Source: Bacillota bacterium
GTDB lineage: Bacteria > Bacillota > SHA-98 > UBA4971
Direction of reading: 5' to 3'
NCBI GenBank assembly: GCA_012842395.1
Contig: DUSX01000034.1
Coordinates: 124,001 to 188,000, forward strand
DNA length: 64,000 bases
Below, piece by piece: positions 44,779 through 54,399 of this stretch (positions within the stretch are counted from its first letter, which is position 1; each line of letters opens with the position of its first letter). Under the pieces are notes generated by a model. It saw only the letters and a program-made list of their open reading frames with translations, had not been told where the DNA came from and searched no databases. Made by a program: the position numbers and the translations under genes.

Positions 44779-45192
44779 CTACTTCGCCGCCGTCTGTTTG
44801 TCAGCGGCAAGGGCGAGCCGCGTCGCCCCCGCAAGCCTTGCGGCGTCCATGACCTCCACGAGCTTGGAATACCTTGTTGAGCTATCAGCCCTGATTATCA
44901 CAAGCTGATTGGGGTTCGCCTGCACGCTCTTCTCGATGTCTGCCCGCAACCCCTCCATAGCGACTCGGCGGTTATTCAAATACACGTCGCCTGCCCTGTC
45001 TATGACCACCACGATCGCTGCGGAGTCCTGCGGCGTCGCGGTGGCGGCCCTCGGGAGTTTTACGGAAAGACCCATGGGGTTCGTTCGGAACGTGGTGAAC
45101 AACATGAAGAACGAGATGAGAAAGGTCATCACGTCCACCATGGGGACGAGCTCAACCCGAGGCCTCTTACGATTGTTTCTGCGAAAGTTCAC
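44779..45192 (-). CDS. exbD: ExbD/TolR-family proton channel subunit
   Basis: 137 aa. One TM with the essential aspartate (LVPMVDVMTFLISFFMLFTT, residues about 15-35), followed by a periplasmic domain (VVIDRAGDVYLNNRRVAMEG; QLVIIRADSSTRYSKLVEVM). The TM Asp carries protons in the ExbB5-ExbD2 motor. GTG 45192 overlaps the exbB end by 26 nt, so translational coupling is likely. Confidence 0.93.
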   Translation of the reverse strand: MNFRRNNRKRPRVELVPMVDVMTFLISFFMLFTTFRTNPMGLSVKLPRAATATPQDSAAIVVVIDRAGDVYLNNRRVAMEGLRADIEKSVQANPNQLVIIRADSSTRYSKLVEVMDAARLAGATRLALAADKQTAAK

Positions 45193-45805
45193 CCTCGCTC
45201 ACCCTTTCAGCAAGGAGGTTCACAAGGCTCGACCCGAACTCGCCCATTTCGACAAGTCTCCTGTCTATGAGCCCTGTGATGTACACATGGAGGATAAACG
45301 CAGGGACCGCGATGATGAGCCCCGCCGCGGTCGTGATGAGGGCCTCGGCTATGCCGGCCGCCAGTGCCCACGGTTCGAGTACCTGGGGACTTGAAGAAAG
45401 GATTCGGAAGTTCTTGATAAGCCCCGTCACGGTGCCGAGCAGCCCCAGGAGCGGGGCCACCGTTACCACCATGTCTAGCACGGGAAGATGGTTCTCCAGG
45501 AGAAACGCCTCACGTTCGCCGGCCGCCTTCACTTCTGCCTCGAGCTCGGCCTTGGGACGGTTGGCGTTGGTAAGCGCCGCGGTGGCGAGCGCTCCGATTT
45601 GACCGCGTAGCTGCTGCACAGCTGCCACGGCCTCAGCCATGCGGTCACGGTCGACAGCAACCGAGATGAGTCGCAAGGCTCGTTCGGGATCCTGTGATGT
45701 CCTGAGCAGGTATAGTATGCGTTCGAACGCTACCGCAAGAGCCAGAACTGAGCAGAGAAGGAGGGGTATCATCACCGGTCCGCCTTTGATGAGAACATCA
45801 ACCAT
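45167..45805 (-). CDS. exbB: ExbB/TolQ/MotA-family proton channel subunit
   Basis: About 212 aa with three TMs (residues about 8-30, 110-135 and 150-175) and a cytoplasmic loop, as in ExbB. Motifs: LPVLDMVVTVAPLLGLLGTV and AGIAEALITTAAGLIIAVPAF, the conserved TM2/TM3 blocks. It forms the pentameric stator that powers TonB. ATG 45805 has GGAGG 8 nt upstream. First gene of the exbB-exbD-tonB-cohesin-SLH run. Confidence 0.94.
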   Translation of the reverse strand: MVDVLIKGGPVMIPLLLCSVLALAVAFERILYLLRTSQDPERALRLISVAVDRDRMAEAVAAVQQLRGQIGALATAALTNANRPKAELEAEVKAAGEREAFLLENHLPVLDMVVTVAPLLGLLGTVTGLIKNFRILSSSPQVLEPWALAAGIAEALITTAAGLIIAVPAFILHVYITGLIDRRLVEMGEFGSSLVNLLAERVSEGELSQKQS

Positions 45806-45939
45806 ATCTTGCTCCTCCAATCAGCCATGGATCACATGCTCATTGAGTCCTGTTTCTACACGAACTTCCAAACTTCCTCCCTGCATGCCACAAAGCACCC
45901 GGTTTTCCATGCACGACGTGCCTGCCAATTCATGCCATC

Positions 45940-45975
45940 ACAGAACAAGGCCGGGAGGCACACCGCCTTCCGGCC
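45940..45975 (-). terminator. Terminator after the ABC permease operon
   Basis: Stem GGCCGGAAGGC/GCCTCCCGGCC (one wobble pair), 5-nt loop, followed on the minus strand by TTGTTCT. It lies about 55 bp past the last permease stop and insulates exbB. Confidence 0.65.
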
Positions 45976-46028
45976 CACTAGCTACGCCCTCACCTGCTCT
46001 CATGCCCGCATCCGGCGGGAATGGGCGT

Positions 46029-46973
46029 TCATCCCTGACGCTCGTATGGAACGCCGTCCGCGGCCGGCGCCACCGCTTTTCCGATGACCCCGGCGAGAGC
46101 GGCCATGGTCAAGATGTACGGCGCCATCAGCAGGAACTCCCTCGGGATCACCATGATGCCCAGGGTCTGCGAGAGGATCTGGAGCGCGTCAGCAAACCCG
46201 AAGAGAAGGCATGCCGCGAGCGCCCCGTACGGGGTCCACTTCCCGAATATCATCGCAGCAAGGGCGATGAACCCTCTTCCGCCCGTCATGTTCTCCTGGA
46301 ACTGGCTCAGGAAGCCGACGGACAGCGATGCGCCGCCCAGCCCCGCAAGCACGCCGCTTGCAAGAACGCACAGGTACCTGATTTTGAACACGTTTATCCC
46401 GACGGTCTCGGCGGCGCGTGGGTGCTCCCCGACAGCCCTGATCCGCAGGCCGAGCGCGGTCCTGAAAAGCACGAAATGGGACAGTGGGACGGCGAGAAGC
46501 GCGATGTACACGAAAGGCGTGTGCTTCCCTATCATCGCCCCAAGGACCGGGACCTTCTCTAGAAGCGGGATGGTCCAGTCCGCCACCTTGGGCACGGGCG
46601 GCGATTGGCCCGCGTGCTGAAACACGCTCCGGAGCATGAACCCGGTGAACCCAAGCGCGAAGATGTTTATCGCAGTTCCGCTCACGACCTGATCGGCCCT
46701 GTACTTTATGGACACGACGGCGTGTATCGCCGCGACGCCAACACCCGCCATCACCCCGCCAAGCACGCCGAGCCACGGCATTCCGGTGAAGTAGGAGACG
46801 AGCATCGCCATGAAGGCTGCAACGAGCATAATGCCCTCGAGAGCGATGTTCACCACACCCGACCTTTCTGAGAACACCCCTCCAAGAGAGGCCAGAATGA
46901 GCGGCGTCGCCATCCGCAGCGTAGACACTACAAGCGCTATGTACACGGTGACGTCCGCAAGCCTATGTAGCAT
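46029..46973 (-). CDS. Nucleoside-type ABC transporter permease (NupQ-like)
   Basis: About 314 aa, BPD_transp_2 family with about 9 TMs. [20 protein letters not shown] near 33 is the family hallmark, with [17 protein letters not shown], the EAA-like loop, near 190. Second permease of a BMP/ABC importer that likely carries nucleosides. ATG 46973 has GGGGGAG about 6 nt upstream and overlaps the preceding permease by 11 nt. Confidence 0.92.
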   Translation of the reverse strand: MLHRLADVTVYIALVVSTLRMATPLILASLGGVFSERSGVVNIALEGIMLVAAFMAMLVSYFTGMPWLGVLGGVMAGVGVAAIHAVVSIKYRADQVVSGTAINIFALGFTGFMLRSVFQHAGQSPPVPKVADWTIPLLEKVPVLGAMIGKHTPFVYIALLAVPLSHFVLFRTALGLRIRAVGEHPRAAETVGINVFKIRYLCVLASGVLAGLGGASLSVGFLSQFQENMTGGRGFIALAAMIFGKWTPYGALAACLLFGFADALQILSQTLGIMVIPREFLLMAPYILTMAALAGVIGKAVAPAADGVPYERQG

Positions 46974-48120
46974 CGCCGTCTCCCCCTTCCGCATCGCCCG
47001 GAGCCGCCCCCGCAACCGTTGCGACCCTGGCCTTCCGCCTGGGCGCCACAAGGCGCCTTATTATCTCGTCCGCCGCCACGAACAGGACGATGGTCGCCTG
47101 CACGATGCCGATGACCTCTTTCGGTATCTTCGCTATGCTCTGCATGAGGATCGCTCCCCTAGCGAGCGTCCCGAAGAGGCACGCTGCGACAAGAACGCCC
47201 AGGGGGTGATTCCTACCGAGCAGCGCCACGGCTATGCCGTCGAACCCGTACCCCGTAAAACTGAACACGTCGAGGAACTTGTACTGAAGGCCGAGCACCT
47301 GGATGGCGCCCGCCGCCCCTGCGAGCCCGCCGCTTATTATCATGGCGACCAAAATGCTCTTGCGAACGCTGATCCCGCCGTAGCGTGCGGCCTCCGGGTT
47401 CTGGCCGACGGCCCGGATCTCGTACCCGAGGGTGGTCCTGAACAGGATGTAATACACAAGCCACACGGCGCCGAGCGCCACGATGATCCCCAGGTGGAGC
47501 CTGGTCGGCGGAAGAAACCTCCAGAGCCGGGCGCCAGGCGCGATCGTCGGCGTGACAGGGAGAGGACCGGGCGCCTTGAGCGGCCCGATCACGAGGTAGT
47601 GACTAAGGTACAGCGCGATGTAGTTCATCATTATCGTGTTGATTACCTCATGAACGCCCAGCCTCGCCTTGAGGTACCCGGGAAGCGCCGCCCACGCCGC
47701 ACCTGCGGCCACTCCAGCTCCGAGGGCGAGGGGCATGTGGATGAAGGCCGGCAGGCCGGAAAGGGCGAAACCCGCCCAGGCTGAGGCCACCTGTCCCATG
47801 ATGAGCTGCCCCTCGGCACCGATATTGAAGAGCCCGCACCTGAAGGAAAACGCCACCGAGAGCCCGGTGAAGATGAGGGGCGTGATATTGATGAGAGTCT
47901 CCGCGATGTTCCCGATGCCTCCGAACGCTCCGCGGACGAGAGCACTGTACGCGGCCACGGGGCTCTTGCCGCCCAGCCTCACGAGAACCGCCCCGAGCGC
48001 GAGCGCGAGCACTACCGCCACCAGCGGGATCAAAAGCTCCCTTGATTCCTCATGTTGCAGAAAGGTACGCCGCCGCGTGGACGGTTTCCCCCGGCTCATT
48101 TCCTGCTCCGGCACCGGCAC
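46963..48120 (-). CDS. Nucleoside-type ABC transporter permease (NupP-like)
   Basis: About 385 aa, BPD_transp_2 family. [20 protein letters not shown] near 95 and [17 protein letters not shown] near 230 correspond to the matching motifs of the partner permease. A hydrophilic tail ends [12 protein letters not shown]. Start is GTG 48120 (GGGAGGTGA 5 nt upstream) or GTG 48129; either way it overlaps the ATPase gene by about 70-80 nt, an unusually long overlap. Confidence 0.92.
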   Translation of the reverse strand: MPVPEQEMSRGKPSTRRRTFLQHEESRELLIPLVAVVLALALGAVLVRLGGKSPVAAYSALVRGAFGGIGNIAETLINITPLIFTGLSVAFSFRCGLFNIGAEGQLIMGQVASAWAGFALSGLPAFIHMPLALGAGVAAGAAWAALPGYLKARLGVHEVINTIMMNYIALYLSHYLVIGPLKAPGPLPVTPTIAPGARLWRFLPPTRLHLGIIVALGAVWLVYYILFRTTLGYEIRAVGQNPEAARYGGISVRKSILVAMIISGGLAGAAGAIQVLGLQYKFLDVFSFTGYGFDGIAVALLGRNHPLGVLVAACLFGTLARGAILMQSIAKIPKEVIGIVQATIVLFVAADEIIRRLVAPRRKARVATVAGAAPGDAEGGDGDAT

Positions 48121-49675
48121 CGCGCTCACCTCCCACTCCTGTCTCACCTTCTGCCTCCATCCCGGAACCGCGCCCGTGGCGACCGCCGGCCATCAAGAAA
48201 CCTATCTCCTCCTCTGTAGCCTCCTCGGCCTTCATGCTGCCCACTATGCGTCCCTCGTACAGCACGAGGATCCTGTCGGAGAGCGACATGATCTCCTCAA
48301 GATCCAGTGACACGAGGAGAATCGCCTTGCCCGCGTCACGCTGGGACACGAGCCTCTTGTGTACAAACTCTATCGCCCCGACGTCGAGACCTCTCGTCGG
48401 CTGTGACGCGATGAGGAGCCGCGGTTCCAAAGAAAGCTCCCGGGCCACCACCACTTTCTGTTGGTTGCCACCGGAGAGAGCTCCGACGCGCACGGTTTCG
48501 CTTGGGGTCCTGACATCGAACTCCGAGACAAGCCTGCGCGCGTAATCCTTGACAGCCTGCAGGTCCAGATTGATGCCCCGCGCGAACGGAGGCTTGTGGT
48601 ATCTCTCGAGGATGAAGTTCTCCGCCACCGAGAAGGAGAGGATCAGGCCGCGACGCTGGCGGTCCTCAGGAATGTGTCCGACACCGTGCGAAATAACCTC
48701 GCGGGGAGACTTGTTGGTGATGTCCGCGCCGCCGACCAAGATGCGGCCGGCGCTAACCCTGCGAAGCCCGGTCAGCGCCTCCACCAGCTCACTCTGACCG
48801 TTCCCCTCTATGCCGGCAACGCCCACGATCTCGCCCGCCCTCACTTCAAAGGAGACTCCCTTCAAAGCAGGCAGGCCCCGCCCGCTCTTCACGTGGATGT
48901 CCTCGACCTTGAGGACGACATCCCCGACCGTTGCCGGCCGTTTTTCCACCGAAAGGACTACCTCGCGACCCACCATCATCCGTGCGAGGTCTTCGGGCGT
49001 GGTCTCGCGCGTGGGAACAGTGCCTACGACCCTGCCCCTCCGGAGCACGGCCACCCTGTCGCTTATCGCCATGACCTCCTTGAGCTTGTGGGTTATGAAG
49101 ATGATCGACTTGCCCTGGCCTGCCAGGTTGCGCATGATCCCGGCGAGCTCTTCGACCTCTTGCGGAGTCAGCACTGCCGTGGGCTCATCAAGGATCAGGA
49201 CCTCGGCGCCCCGGTACAGAGCCTTGAGAATCTCCACGCGCTGCTGCATCCCGACGGATATGTGCTCGATGCGGGCCTCCGGGTCAACCGCGAGCCCGTA
49301 CCTGGCCGAGAGCTCCTTCACGTCCTTCACTGCTCGGGCCTTGTTGAGGACGCCGCCCGCGCCCACCGGCTCGGTCCCGAGCACTATGTTCTCGGCCACT
49401 GTGAAGGGCGGTATGAGCATGAAATGCTGGTGTACCATGCCGAGGCCAAGCGCGATAGCGTCATTCGGGTCCCGGATGACCACCGGCTTGCCGCGCACGC
49501 GGATCTCGCCGCGATCGGGCTTATAGAGACCATAAAGGACGTTCATCAGGGTAGTCTTCCCGGCGCCGTTCTCGCCGAGAAGCGCCAGGATCTCACCTGG
49601 ATACACGTCGATGCTGACGTTGTCGTTTGCGACGACCCCCGGGAACGTCACGGTGATCCCCCGCATTTCAACCAC
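48050..49675 (-). CDS. Nucleoside/simple-sugar-type ABC ATPase with two nucleotide-binding domains
   Basis: About 541 aa with tandem NBDs. NBD1: GENGAGKTTLMNVL near 38, signature ISVGMQQRVEILKAL, Walker B LILDEPTAVLTP. NBD2: the Walker A equivalent is degenerate (GIEGNGQSELVEAL near 288), with signature LSGGNQQKVVVAREL and Walker B LIASQPTRGLDV. This asymmetry is normal for the RbsA/NupO class. An alanine/glycine/glutamate-rich tail overlaps the next gene. GTG 49675 has CGAGG 5 nt upstream; the start is not certain. Confidence 0.92.
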   Translation of the reverse strand: MVEMRGITVTFPGVVANDNVSIDVYPGEILALLGENGAGKTTLMNVLYGLYKPDRGEIRVRGKPVVIRDPNDAIALGLGMVHQHFMLIPPFTVAENIVLGTEPVGAGGVLNKARAVKDVKELSARYGLAVDPEARIEHISVGMQQRVEILKALYRGAEVLILDEPTAVLTPQEVEELAGIMRNLAGQGKSIIFITHKLKEVMAISDRVAVLRRGRVVGTVPTRETTPEDLARMMVGREVVLSVEKRPATVGDVVLKVEDIHVKSGRGLPALKGVSFEVRAGEIVGVAGIEGNGQSELVEALTGLRRVSAGRILVGGADITNKSPREVISHGVGHIPEDRQRRGLILSFSVAENFILERYHKPPFARGINLDLQAVKDYARRLVSEFDVRTPSETVRVGALSGGNQQKVVVARELSLEPRLLIASQPTRGLDVGAIEFVHKRLVSQRDAGKAILLVSLDLEEIMSLSDRILVLYEGRIVGSMKAEEATEEEIGFLMAGGRHGRGSGMEAEGETGVGGERGAGAGAGNEPGETVHAAAYLSAT

Positions 49676-49718
49676 GGGAGCCTCGTCTCGCGTTGACAGC
49701 GAACATACCCCCCTCTCC

Positions 49719-49762
49719 GAAGGCGCCAGATGCCTCCTGTACACGCGGCACCTGGCGCCTTC
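49719..49762 (-). other. Strong stem-loop between the binding-protein gene and the ABC ATPase gene
   Basis: 16-bp stem GAAGGCGCCAGGTGCC / GGCATCTGGCGCCTTC (one wobble), 12-nt loop. It lies between the abundant binding-protein message and the membrane components, where such hairpins usually stabilise the upstream mRNA or partly stop transcription. No T-run. Confidence 0.7.
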
Positions 49763-49844
49763 CTGCCTAGCTAGCCCGCCCCTTTGGGGCCAAATCACTC
49801 TTCCACGTCTCTTGTCACCATCGTCGCCCTTGTAGCGGCGTCGC

Positions 49845-50888
49845 TCAAATGGCTGGCGGGGTGAACGTCTCGAGCTCAGCCCTGGTGCCCGGGATCACGA
49901 GCTCGCCGGAGACGATCTTCTCTTTGTAGGCGTTGACCTTGTCCAGGACTTCCTGCGGGACGTGCTTGGAAGTCTCGTCGCATGGACCGACCCCGTCCTC
50001 TTTGAGGCCGTACTCATAGTGGGTAGCCTCGAACGTGCCGTCCTTCACCTTCGACGACACGTCATACACCGCTACGTCCACCCGCTTCATCATGCACGAC
50101 AGGACGTTGTCGGGAGCCAAGTGGTGCTGACAGGAGTCCACGCCCATGGCCCAGAATCCCGGGCCCTTCTCTTTCGCAGCTTCGATGACGCCTATGCCGC
50201 AGGCGCCGGACGCGTGGTACACAATGTCAGCTCCCTGGCTGAACTGCGCAAGGGCAACCTCCTTGCCCTTGGCCGGGTCGTCGAACTTGCCGGTGTAGCC
50301 TATGAGCACCTTCACGTTGGGATTCACGCTGCGCACCCCTGCCAGGTAACCAACCTCAAACCTCTCTATGACAGGTGAATCCATGCCGCCCACAAATCCG
50401 ACGGTTCCCGTCTTCGTCATGCTGGCGGCGATAATCCCGAGGAGGTAGGACCCCTCTTGTTCCTTGAAGGTGACGGACGCTACGTTTGGCTGTTCCACAA
50501 CGCTGTCGATTATGCCGAACTTCAGATCGGGGTACTGTGGGGCCACGTTGTTCAGGGCGTCTGTCATGAGAAAGCCGATGGCCCATGTTATGTCATACTT
50601 CTGATCGGCGAGGCTGCGAAGGTTGGGCTCATAGTCGTCCATCTTCTTGGACTCCACCACGTTTATCTCCGCGCCCAGCTCGTCTTTGGCTTTCTGCAGA
50701 CCCCGATAAGCCGCGTCGTTGAACGACTGGTCTCCGAGCCCTCCGATGTCAGTCACCATACCGGCCTTGAAGGCCTGCTGGGCTTCTTCGGCCTTCTTTG
50801 CTGTGGGAAGACCGCGCACCCCAAGATAAACCGCGGCGAGCACCACGATGACCGCCACTACCACGATCCAGGTGGTTCTCTTGGACAT
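49845..50888 (-). CDS. BMP-family (basic membrane protein) substrate-binding protein
   Basis: 347 aa, Med/PnrA-type periplasmic binding fold that usually binds purine nucleosides. N-terminal hydrophobic segment (TWIVVVAVIVVLAAVYLGV) without a lipobox cysteine, then GMVTDIGGLGDQSFNDAAYRG split across residues 43-63, VIDSVV-like and GFVGGMDSPVIERFEVGY segments near 165, and ADIVYHASGACGIGVIEAAK near 225. In monoderm Firmicutes these are lipoproteins; here it is either TM-anchored or freely periplasmic. ATG 50888 has AAAGGAGG upstream. Confidence 0.92.
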   Translation of the reverse strand: MSKRTTWIVVVAVIVVLAAVYLGVRGLPTAKKAEEAQQAFKAGMVTDIGGLGDQSFNDAAYRGLQKAKDELGAEINVVESKKMDDYEPNLRSLADQKYDITWAIGFLMTDALNNVAPQYPDLKFGIIDSVVEQPNVASVTFKEQEGSYLLGIIAASMTKTGTVGFVGGMDSPVIERFEVGYLAGVRSVNPNVKVLIGYTGKFDDPAKGKEVALAQFSQGADIVYHASGACGIGVIEAAKEKGPGFWAMGVDSCQHHLAPDNVLSCMMKRVDVAVYDVSSKVKDGTFEATHYEYGLKEDGVGPCDETSKHVPQEVLDKVNAYKEKIVSGELVIPGTRAELETFTPPAI

Positions 50889-51253
50889 ACCCGAAATGCC
50901 TCCTTTCGCATTCAGGGAACTACACGAACGCTACTTTAAAGGGAGACCGCGCACCACATCCCTCCCTTCAAGCGGGGATAACGGAACGACGCGAGAATCC
51001 CCACGGGATGGTCCGGTCGCGCCAGCCACATCCCGAATATTATGGATTCTACGTCCGCCCCCGCTCTTCCTTCCCAGTCCGGGGAATTGCCCCCATTTAC
51101 ACCCTGCATTGAGACGGCGCACAAAAACCCGCCCCACCCTGCCGCCGGGTGAGGCGGGCCAAGGTTACGCGCAAGCCAGCACCGGCCGCAAACGAGAGCG
51201 TCACGGGACACCCGCGGCCGCCCCGAGAAACGGTCGGGTCGGCTCCATGAGCT
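50889..51253. other. Intergenic region between gdhA and the BMP gene
   Basis: Contains the gdhA terminator (51123-51158) and about 230 bp of leader or promoter DNA for the transporter operon. TAATAT-like sequence near 51040-51047 could be a -10 but lacks a good -35. I looked for a purine riboswitch and did not find its conserved core. Confidence 0.5.
51123..51158 (-). terminator. Rho-independent terminator after gdhA
   Basis: Stem CCCGCCTCACCC/GGGTGGGGCGGG (one wobble), 7-nt loop, then TTTTTG on the minus strand. It lies about 95 bp beyond the gdhA stop. Confidence 0.9.
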
Positions 51254-52513
51254 TCACGGATAGATCCCTCTCAGCTTCGCGGCCTCCGCGACCCTTGAGA
51301 TCGCAAGCATATAGGCCGCGCTCCTCATGTGGACCTTCTTCTTCTGAGCCATGTCGAACACAGCGTCGAAGCTGCGATTCATGATGTCTTCAAGCTTCTT
51401 GTTGACTTCGTCTTCCGTCCAATAGTAAACCATGAGGTTCTGCACCCACTCGAAGTACGACACCGTCACGCCGCCCGCGTTCGCCAGGATGTCGGGTATC
51501 ACCATGACGCCCTTGTCGAAAAGGATGTCATCAGCCTCTGGAGTCGTTGGACCGTTGGCCGCCTCGGCCACGACCTTCGCGCGGACCCGAGGCGCATTCT
51601 CCGCGGTTATCTGGTTCTCGAGGGCCGCCGGCACAAGCACGTCGCAATCAAGCTCGAGAAGGTCGGCGTTGGAGATTGGCTCGGTCCCCTCGGCTCCCAC
51701 CACCGATCCTGTGAGCTTCTTGTGGGCGAGGACCTTGTCGGGGTCGAGCCCCTTCTCGCAGTACACTCCGCCCTTGGAATCCGATGCTGCGACGATCTTG
51801 CAGCCGTCTGCGTGAAGAAGAGACGCGGCCACGGAGCCCGCGTTGCCGTAACCCTGGATCGCGACCCTGAGCCGGTCCATGGGCATCCCCAGATGCTTGG
51901 CAGCCCGCCGTATGACGAACACGCACCCTCTCGCAGTGGCCTCATTGCGGCCCAGCGACCCGCCCAGTGGGATGGGCTTGCCGGTCACGACGCCTGGCAC
52001 GAACTGACCCTTCTGGGTGCTGTACGTGTCCATGATCCACGCCATTACCTGGGCGTTCGTATACACGTCCGGCGCCGGAATGTCGGTATATGGCCCTATG
52101 AGGCCGCTTATCTCAGTAGTGAAGCGCCTCGTCAAACGCTCGATCTCGCCCCCGGACATCTCTTTGGGGTTGCACACCACGCCGCCCTTGGCTCCGCCGA
52201 ACGGAATGCCAACCACCGCGCACTTCCAGGTCATCCACATAGCGAGCGCCTTGACCTCGTCGAGAGTCACCGCAGGGTGGTACCTTATGCCGCCTTTCCC
52301 CGGGCCTCTCGCCGTGCTGTGGATAACCCGGTACCCCTTCATCACTTTGATGCTGCCGTCGTCCATTCTCACAGGGAACGCCACTTCGAGGGCTGTCTCG
52401 GGGTGGCGCAGGAGCTCGCGTATGCCCGGATCGATATCGAGTCTCTCCGCTACGGCGTCGTACTGCTGGAGAGCCATCTCGTAAGGGCTTCTAGACCTCG
52501 TTTCCCCGCTCAT
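51254..52513 (-). CDS. gdhA: Glutamate dehydrogenase (Glu/Leu/Phe/Val family)
   Basis: About 419 aa. Substrate-binding lysines in [11 protein letters not shown] near 75-80 and in [17 protein letters not shown] near 100-115, with [17 protein letters not shown] as the dinucleotide-binding motif near 210. Converts glutamate to 2-oxoglutarate and ammonia, and reversal is possible. Size and sequence resemble the NAD-type catabolic enzymes of Firmicutes (RocG/GudB). ATG 52513 has AGGAG 6 nt upstream. Repeat R2 lies just upstream. Confidence 0.95.
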   Translation of the reverse strand: MSGETRSRSPYEMALQQYDAVAERLDIDPGIRELLRHPETALEVAFPVRMDDGSIKVMKGYRVIHSTARGPGKGGIRYHPAVTLDEVKALAMWMTWKCAVVGIPFGGAKGGVVCNPKEMSGGEIERLTRRFTTEISGLIGPYTDIPAPDVYTNAQVMAWIMDTYSTQKGQFVPGVVTGKPIPLGGSLGRNEATARGCVFVIRRAAKHLGMPMDRLRVAIQGYGNAGSVAASLLHADGCKIVAASDSKGGVYCEKGLDPDKVLAHKKLTGSVVGAEGTEPISNADLLELDCDVLVPAALENQITAENAPRVRAKVVAEAANGPTTPEADDILFDKGVMVIPDILANAGGVTVSYFEWVQNLMVYYWTEDEVNKKLEDIMNRSFDAVFDMAQKKKVHMRSAAYMLAISRVAEAAKLRGIYP

Positions 52514-53022
52514 CATGCACTCCTCTCCTCTCTTCGGGTCTCTACGGCTCGTTCTCCTTACCAGAAGCACCTTGCCTGCTAGAATATGCAATGGTCGCAC
52601 GCGCAGGACATCTAACGATGTCGCCAAGAGTTCGCGCTACTTTCGGCGGGGCGGTCGGCGGTCCTGCCTAAGGCTATCGGCCTTGTCCTCCGGGGACGGC
52701 GCGCTTGCGGCACGCCTCGTTCGAATTCGGCGCTTAAGACAGCCGAATTCTCCACGCCCCCTCGTGCAAGCACCGGCGACCACAGCGCCGTCAAGAAAGG
52801 GGACGAAAACTTGTGGCGCCATAAGTACTCACGGTGGGCTCTGCGGCACGAGACCACGACGAGCCCGCAACCGTGCAGACTGAATGCGTATGCTTATCGC
52901 GCCGCTCGCGACCCGCGCGGCGCGTGCTGCCCGGACATGTGGGCACCACACACACCCGTGCTCGTGAGTCAGCGCCTGCGATGCTTTCGAGCCTGCTCGC
53001 TCCGCGACCTTTAGTTTTTCTT
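52514..53022. other. Intergenic region between rimO and gdhA
   Basis: Repeat copy R2 fills 52618-52820. The 100 bp next to gdhA hold its presumed promoter, though I see no convincing -35/-10 pair. 52821-53022 is unassigned; minus ORFs across R2 (52612-52857, 52637-52822) are judged spurious. Confidence 0.5.
52618..52820 (+). repeat. Dispersed structured repeat, copy R2
   Basis: About 203 bp, the best preserved copy. Starts ATGTCGCCAAGAGTTC and ends AACTTGTGGCGCCAT, an imperfect terminal inverted repeat. It contains a perfect 9-bp hairpin GAATTCGGC/GCCGAATTC (52723-52750, 10-nt loop), the TTGCG-loop hairpin (near 52699-52717) and AAGGC/GCCTT (near 52670-52685). Roughly three quarters of positions in the right half agree with R1 by eye. 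Confidence 0.8.
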
Positions 53023-54399
53023 CTACGGCGCCTGCCTATTTCCTTCTAAGCTGGGGCCCATCGGCAAGATCTCGCCCACAAGGTCGTAGTCGCCTGCTTC
53101 CACTATCTTCACACGTCTAAACTCCCCGGGCATTGGGTGCTCGTTCCCAATGTAGATCAGGCCGTCTATCTCGGGTGCCTCTGCCTCTGAACGGCCCACC
53201 GTGACGAGCTCGCTCTCCTCTGAGCGCCCCTCGATGAGGACATCGAATACCCTCCCGACCCTGGCCTCGTTTTTCTGACGAGAGATCGCCCGCTGAACCT
53301 CCATGGCCTCGCGCCGCCGTCTTTCCTTGACTCGAGACGGGACCCGACCACGCAGCTTCGCCGCTGGTGTGCCTGGCTGCGGCGAGTACGCAAAGACCCC
53401 GACTCTGTCGAGGCGGACCTCCTTCAGAAACTCGAGGAGCCGTTCGAACTTCTCGTCGGTCTCGCCCGGGAACCCGACAATGAAGGTGCTCCTGATGGTA
53501 ACGTCAGGCATCGCCCGTCTGAACGCCGCGATGATCTCGCGCGCGTCCTCAGAGCTCCCTATGCGATTCATGGCCTTCAGGATCTCATCGTCGGCGTGCT
53601 GGAGCGGCAAGTCAACGTACTTGCATATCTTTGGCTCGGTCGCCATGACCTCGATGAGTTCTTGCGTCACCCTGGAAGGATACATGTAGAGCACTCTGAC
53701 CCACCGCGGGCCCTCAACCTCGCAGACCTCCCGAAGCAATTCCGCAAGGGAGGGATGCCCATAAATGTCCTCGCCATACCTGGTGGTGTCTTGCGCAATG
53801 AGAATGAGCTCTTTGACTCCCGCGCGTGCGAGCGCACGCACCTCGCTCACGACTGACTCCAGGGGCCGAGACCGGTAAGGCCCACGAAGCTCCGGAATCA
53901 CGCAGTACGAGCATCGGTTGCTGCACCCTTCCGCGATTTTGACGTAGGCCATGTAAGGCGGGGTTGACAGGATCCGCGGAGCATTCTCGTCGTAAAGGTA
54001 GCACGGGGTCCCGACCAGGTGCACCCGCTCACCCGAGAGAACCCGGCCGACCACGTTCGCAATGTGAGGGAAGTCTCCGGTGCCCACCACGGCGTCGATC
54101 TCAGGGACCTCTGCGAGAAGCTCCGACGCAGACCTCTGGGCGAGACACCCCGTGACCACGAGGGCTTGACAGCGCCCCGACTTCTTGTACCGAGCGAGCT
54201 CGAGTATTGTGTCGACCGCCTCCTGCTGAGCCTCGTCGATGAAAGCACACGTGTTCACCACGATCGCGTCAGCATCCTCAGGAGAAGATACCATCCGATA
54301 GCCCGCCCCGGCCAGCACACCGGCCATGACCTCGGAGTCCACCAGGTTCTTCGCGCATCCCAGAGATATCAGCGCAACAGCCTTACTCATAACACTCAT
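53023..54399 (-). CDS. rimO: Ribosomal protein uS12 methylthiotransferase RimO
   Basis: About 458-aa radical SAM methylthiotransferase. N-terminal MTTase domain with SLGCAKNLVDSE, VNTCAFIDEAQQE, and VTGCLAQR. The radical SAM motif is CSNRCSYC near 160. PLQHADDEILKAMNR is family-typical, and a C-terminal TRAM domain follows. It modifies Asp89 of S12. ATG 54399 overlaps the upstream lipid-kinase stop (ATGA); ATG 54390 is also possible. Confidence 0.94.
   Translation of the reverse strand: MSVMSKAVALISLGCAKNLVDSEVMAGVLAGAGYRMVSSPEDADAIVVNTCAFIDEAQQEAVDTILELARYKKSGRCQALVVTGCLAQRSASELLAEVPEIDAVVGTGDFPHIANVVGRVLSGERVHLVGTPCYLYDENAPRILSTPPYMAYVKIAEGCSNRCSYCVIPELRGPYRSRPLESVVSEVRALARAGVKELILIAQDTTRYGEDIYGHPSLAELLREVCEVEGPRWVRVLYMYPSRVTQELIEVMATEPKICKYVDLPLQHADDEILKAMNRIGSSEDAREIIAAFRRAMPDVTIRSTFIVGFPGETDEKFERLLEFLKEVRLDRVGVFAYSPQPGTPAAKLRGRVPSRVKERRRREAMEVQRAISRQKNEARVGRVFDVLIEGRSEESELVTVGRSEAEAPEIDGLIYIGNEHPMPGEFRRVKIVEAGDYDLVGEILPMGPSLEGNRQAP

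Noticed and set aside
50889-51122. Purine riboswitch before the nucleoside-type transporter
   Set aside because: None of the conserved junction or loop sequences of the purine aptamer could be found.
52612-52857. Minus ORFs across repeat R2 whose translation resembles one across R3
   Set aside because: The resemblance comes from the shared nucleotide repeat and the frames differ; there is no coding signature.
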